NCBI GenBank assembly: GCA_016292255.1
Contig: JAEEZZ010000028.1
Location: forward strand, 1 to 51,285
Direction: 5' to 3'
Source of the DNA: Oscillospiraceae bacterium
Lineage (GTDB): Bacteria > Bacillota > Clostridia > Oscillospirales > Oscillospiraceae
DNA length: 51,285 bases
In this document: positions 49,643 to 51,285 of the stretch, piece after piece
Layout of the letters: each line of letters starts with the position of its first letter
Position numbering within the stretch: the first letter of the stretch is position 1
Made by a program: the position numbers and the translations under genes
The notes under the pieces: model-generated
What the model was told of the DNA's origin: nothing
Databases searched by the model: none
Seen by the model: only the letters and a program-made list of their open reading frames with translations

Positions 49643-50688
49643 TCAGCCGATTTCGATCCACATAGCAGGGCGTACTGCAACGTTGTCGACGTTGTTTTCA
49701 TAGCCACTGGGGTGGATAGTACCATCTTCGTCTATGCAGGCGGCCAGGTTGTTCCGGCGCCCCGGCTTCCGCAGCCACCACCAACAGGTGGCGCGGCCGT
49801 CCGATTCATACGTGATGCTGACGCAGACGCCCTGTGCCACGGTGTTCGGCGTGGGAACACATCTCCTCGCCTCGTCGGAGCTGAAATACCTGTCTGCTTC
49901 CCCAATGCTCAGCAAAAACACCTTGTCCTGGGTATCGTCTCCCGAATCCGTGTCGAAAACGGGATTTTGCTCCGCGCAGACCGTAACCGTCAGGATCCTG
50001 GCCTGCTCCTCCTCACTAAATGCATCCTGCAGAAAGCGCCGGTTCAGGAAATCTCTCGCAGTACAGTGCTCCCAGGTGACGGAGATAGGATTCGCGCTCG
50101 CGTTATACGCCTGACTGCTCAAACCGTATTTACTGATGACGAGGATTCTGTCTTCCTCCTTGTCAAGCACCAGCCATTCGATCCATTCAGACCCGTTTGT
50201 TCTGTTGCCGTCCTGTTCGTAAGTGCCGAAGACGACTATATCGCCGATGCTCGCATTTGCCAGCACATCGCGCCCCGTCACACTCTCATAGATGGTGTCT
50301 GCGCGCTGCTTGCTGTCCCGATAATCCTCCAGCGCCATAAACGCTTTATAGGCTGCCTCCCGGTTCCCTGCGGACAAAAGCTCCTCCGCTGCCTGATAGG
50401 CTGCGGCAAGCTCTTCTTCCGGCTTTTTTCCTCGTCGATGGGCTCCTGTTCGGAAGTGGTCGTCTGCTCCGACGTGTCTGCGTTCGTGCTTTCCGCGTTT
50501 TCCTCCTGCGTGGCAGGAGCGGAGAGCGCAATCTCATGTACCGTGCTTTCAGGTGTTGTGGCAGCGGATTCTTCATTCTCCGCGTTTCGTGCGGGCAGAA
50601 CCCATACAAGCAGGCCGATGCCGAGCAGCAGAATCACAAAGGCCGCTACGGAAATTGTCACAGTGCTTTTCTTTGACGTCTTTTTCAT
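49643..50688 (-). pseudogene. Surface-anchored DUF6273-like protein split by a frameshift
   Basis: Two overlapping reverse-strand frames make one sensible protein if one base is gained in an A6 run (T6 at 50424-50429). The first part starts at ATG 50686-50688 (AAGGA 7 nt upstream) with one membrane helix (residues 10-30), followed by a Ser/Thr/Glu-rich linker. After the shift the frame encodes E-E-E-L-A-A-A-Y, a TPR-like G-N-R-E-A-A-Y-K-A-F, and then a domain resembling DUF6273: GDIVVFGTYEQ, S-E-W-I-E-W-L-V-L-D, a RDFLNRRF segment and CWWWLRKPG near the end. Function is unknown; extracellular by topology. Loss of one A, phase variation or a sequencing error are all possible. Confidence 0.7.
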
Positions 50689-50885
50689 GTTTCGATCCTT
50701 CATTCATAAAAACAGAATACATTAATTTTGATACTTACGACTTGTTTTCACGGTGTAGATATGTGCGCCGCAGAGAGGAAGACGCGTGCTTTTTCGCAGT
50801 CGGCAACCTCTCTTTGTCTGTTAATGCGGATAACGGAGAATTCGTTATAGCCATTTTCAGATTTGTATTTTTTGCGAATGAAAAA

Positions 50886-50926
50886 ACAAAGCAAAAATCC
50901 TACCACTTGCGTGACAGGATTTTTGC
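50886..50926 (-). terminator. Terminator of tRNA-Ser
   Basis: GCAAAAATCCT (50891-50901) / AGGATTTTTGC (50916-50926), 11-bp perfect stem, 14-nt loop. On the reverse strand followed by TTTGTTTTTT. It begins 3 nt past the tRNA 3' end. Confidence 0.88.
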
Positions 50927-50928
50927 TT

Positions 50929-51020
50929 TGGCGGAGTGGGAGGGATTCGAACCCTCGGTACGCTTTTGACGTACACACGATTTCCAGTCGTGCTCGTTAT
51001 GACCGCTTCGATACCACTCC
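50929..51020 (-). tRNA. tRNA-Ser (GGA)
   Basis: A 92-nt class II tRNA with an encoded CCA (TGG at 50929-50931). The acceptor stem GGAGTGG pairs with CCACTCC, discriminator G; the anticodon arm ACGACTGGAAATCGT gives anticodon GGA (codons TCC, TCT), and a long variable arm, GTACG...CGTAC, lies between it and the T-arm GGGTTCGAATCCC. It has its own promoter and terminator. Confidence 0.95.
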
Positions 51021-51087
51021 GTATTCGGTTGTCCGCGGCGGTCTCCCCCGCTTCGGCAAGAACGTGGTCGGGCGTTCATGCTCGCGT

Positions 51088-51116
51088 ATTATATAACGAT
51101 TTTCCAATTTTGTCAA
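51088..51116 (-). promoter_or_regulatory. Vegetative promoter of tRNA-Ser
   Basis: Reverse strand TTGACA (51111-51116), 17-bp spacer, TATAAT (51088-51093); both boxes are perfect consensus. The leader before the tRNA would be about 60 nt. Confidence 0.9.
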
Positions 51117-51142
51117 CTGTTATTTTTGAGAAATGAAAAAAC

Positions 51143-51285
51143 GAGGCTGTGAAAAAAGTCCCAAGACAAACAAATGGCTCCCAGGCTCAAAAAAGGGCTT
51201 GGGAGTCATTCGTTTATGTGGTACAATTTAACTGTCATGAAAAACCTTACCACTGACAGATATTATAATCCAAAACAAACAAGAA
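51143..51285 (+). mobile_element. Left end of a probable insertion sequence (IS1182-like), truncated by window edge
   Basis: From GAGGCTGTGAAAAAAG at 51143 the sequence turns AT-rich and has the look of an IS terminal repeat. An inverted repeat, AATGGCTCCCA / TGGGAGTCATT, lies at about 51172-51210. The coding frame below starts at 51237. The right end is outside the window, so boundaries and target-site duplication cannot be checked. Family call is from memory of IS1182-type ends. Confidence 0.45.
51237..51285 (+). CDS. N-terminus of a putative transposase (truncated by window edge)
   Basis: ATG 51237 opens a frame that stays open to the end of the window, reading Met-Lys-Asn-Leu-Thr-Thr-Asp-Arg-Tyr-Tyr-Asn-Pro-Lys-Gln-Thr-Arg. 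The YYNPKQTR start resembles N-termini of IS1182-family transposases. No clear ribosome binding site, which is common for transposases. Sixteen codons only. Confidence 0.45.
   Translation, partial: MKNLTTDRYYNPKQTR

Noticed and set aside
50415..50435. Programmed -1 frameshift site in the surface-protein gene
   Set aside because: The required slip would re-pair A-site AGC as AAG in the zero frame, which is poor; no downstream pseudoknot or upstream SD-like stimulator was evident. An indel is simpler.

Overview
The window looks like chromosome from a GC-rich, spore-forming Clostridia, most probably Oscillospiraceae/Ruminococcaceae. The evidence is an uninterrupted sigK, a tig-clpP-clpX-lon-engB block, a lepB-rbgA-rnhB-yraN block, AddAB instead of RecBCD, YitT, DUF421/DUF4363 and DUF1292 proteins, and short hairpin repeats ending in CCCCTACG. 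Vegetative promoters are easy to see: many have a TTGnnn box, exactly 17 bp, and a TATAAT-like box. Genus is not determinable from this sequence alone. Layout: 1-1.9 kb holds a fragment of a gene, a membrane diguanylate cyclase and initiator tRNA-Met with two terminators. 1.9-9.3 kb is a reverse-strand protein quality-control block (trigger factor, ClpP, ClpX, Lon, EngB, then a zinc-ribbon protein). 9.3-13.5 kb is a tightly overlapping reverse-strand operon of signal peptidase, ribosome assembly GTPase, RNase HII, YraN, a dipeptidase and a phosphoesterase. 13.7-16.0 kb runs forward: DUF1292 protein, a probable 6S RNA, and a membrane-anchored foldase-like protein. 16-22.9 kb is addBA (reverse). 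23-28 kb is more mixed: two lipoproteins, a broken-looking membrane gene and a pair of FAD-dependent oxidoreductases. 28-31.5 kb has yitT, sigK, DUF421-DUF4363 and dCMP deaminase. 31.6-34.8 kb has a hydantoinase divergent from an ECF sigma/membrane anti-sigma pair. 34.8-45.4 kb is a long reverse directon: J-like protein, HIRAN protein, DEDDh exonuclease, ABC-F, cytidylate-kinase-like protein, MATE pump, cysteine desulfidase, TSUP exporter, membrane esterase and a two-part chromate transporter. 45.4-49.3 kb is a c-di-GMP phosphodiesterase operon with an HExxH protein and a GNAT-YdcF fusion. 49.4-51.3 kb has a palindromic mobile-like element, a frameshifted surface protein, tRNA-Ser and the edge of a likely insertion sequence. 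How it fits together: most of the window is core housekeeping (proteolysis, secretion, RNA/DNA end processing, ribosome assembly). Superimposed are signalling modules: an active-looking GGDEF protein at the left and an EAL protein with a dead GGDEF at the right, an ECF/anti-sigma pair with a recognisable auto-promoter, and a sigK locus whose divergent intergenic region resembles paired sporulation promoters. No CRISPR array, prophage, toxin-antitoxin pair or obvious defence island was seen. The least conventional items are the overlapping J-like/HIRAN/exonuclease trio, the nested-palindrome element at 49430-49564, two genes that appear broken by single-frame shifts, and a zinc-ribbon gene whose reading frame implies an ATT start. 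All calls are by eye; no database search was run.
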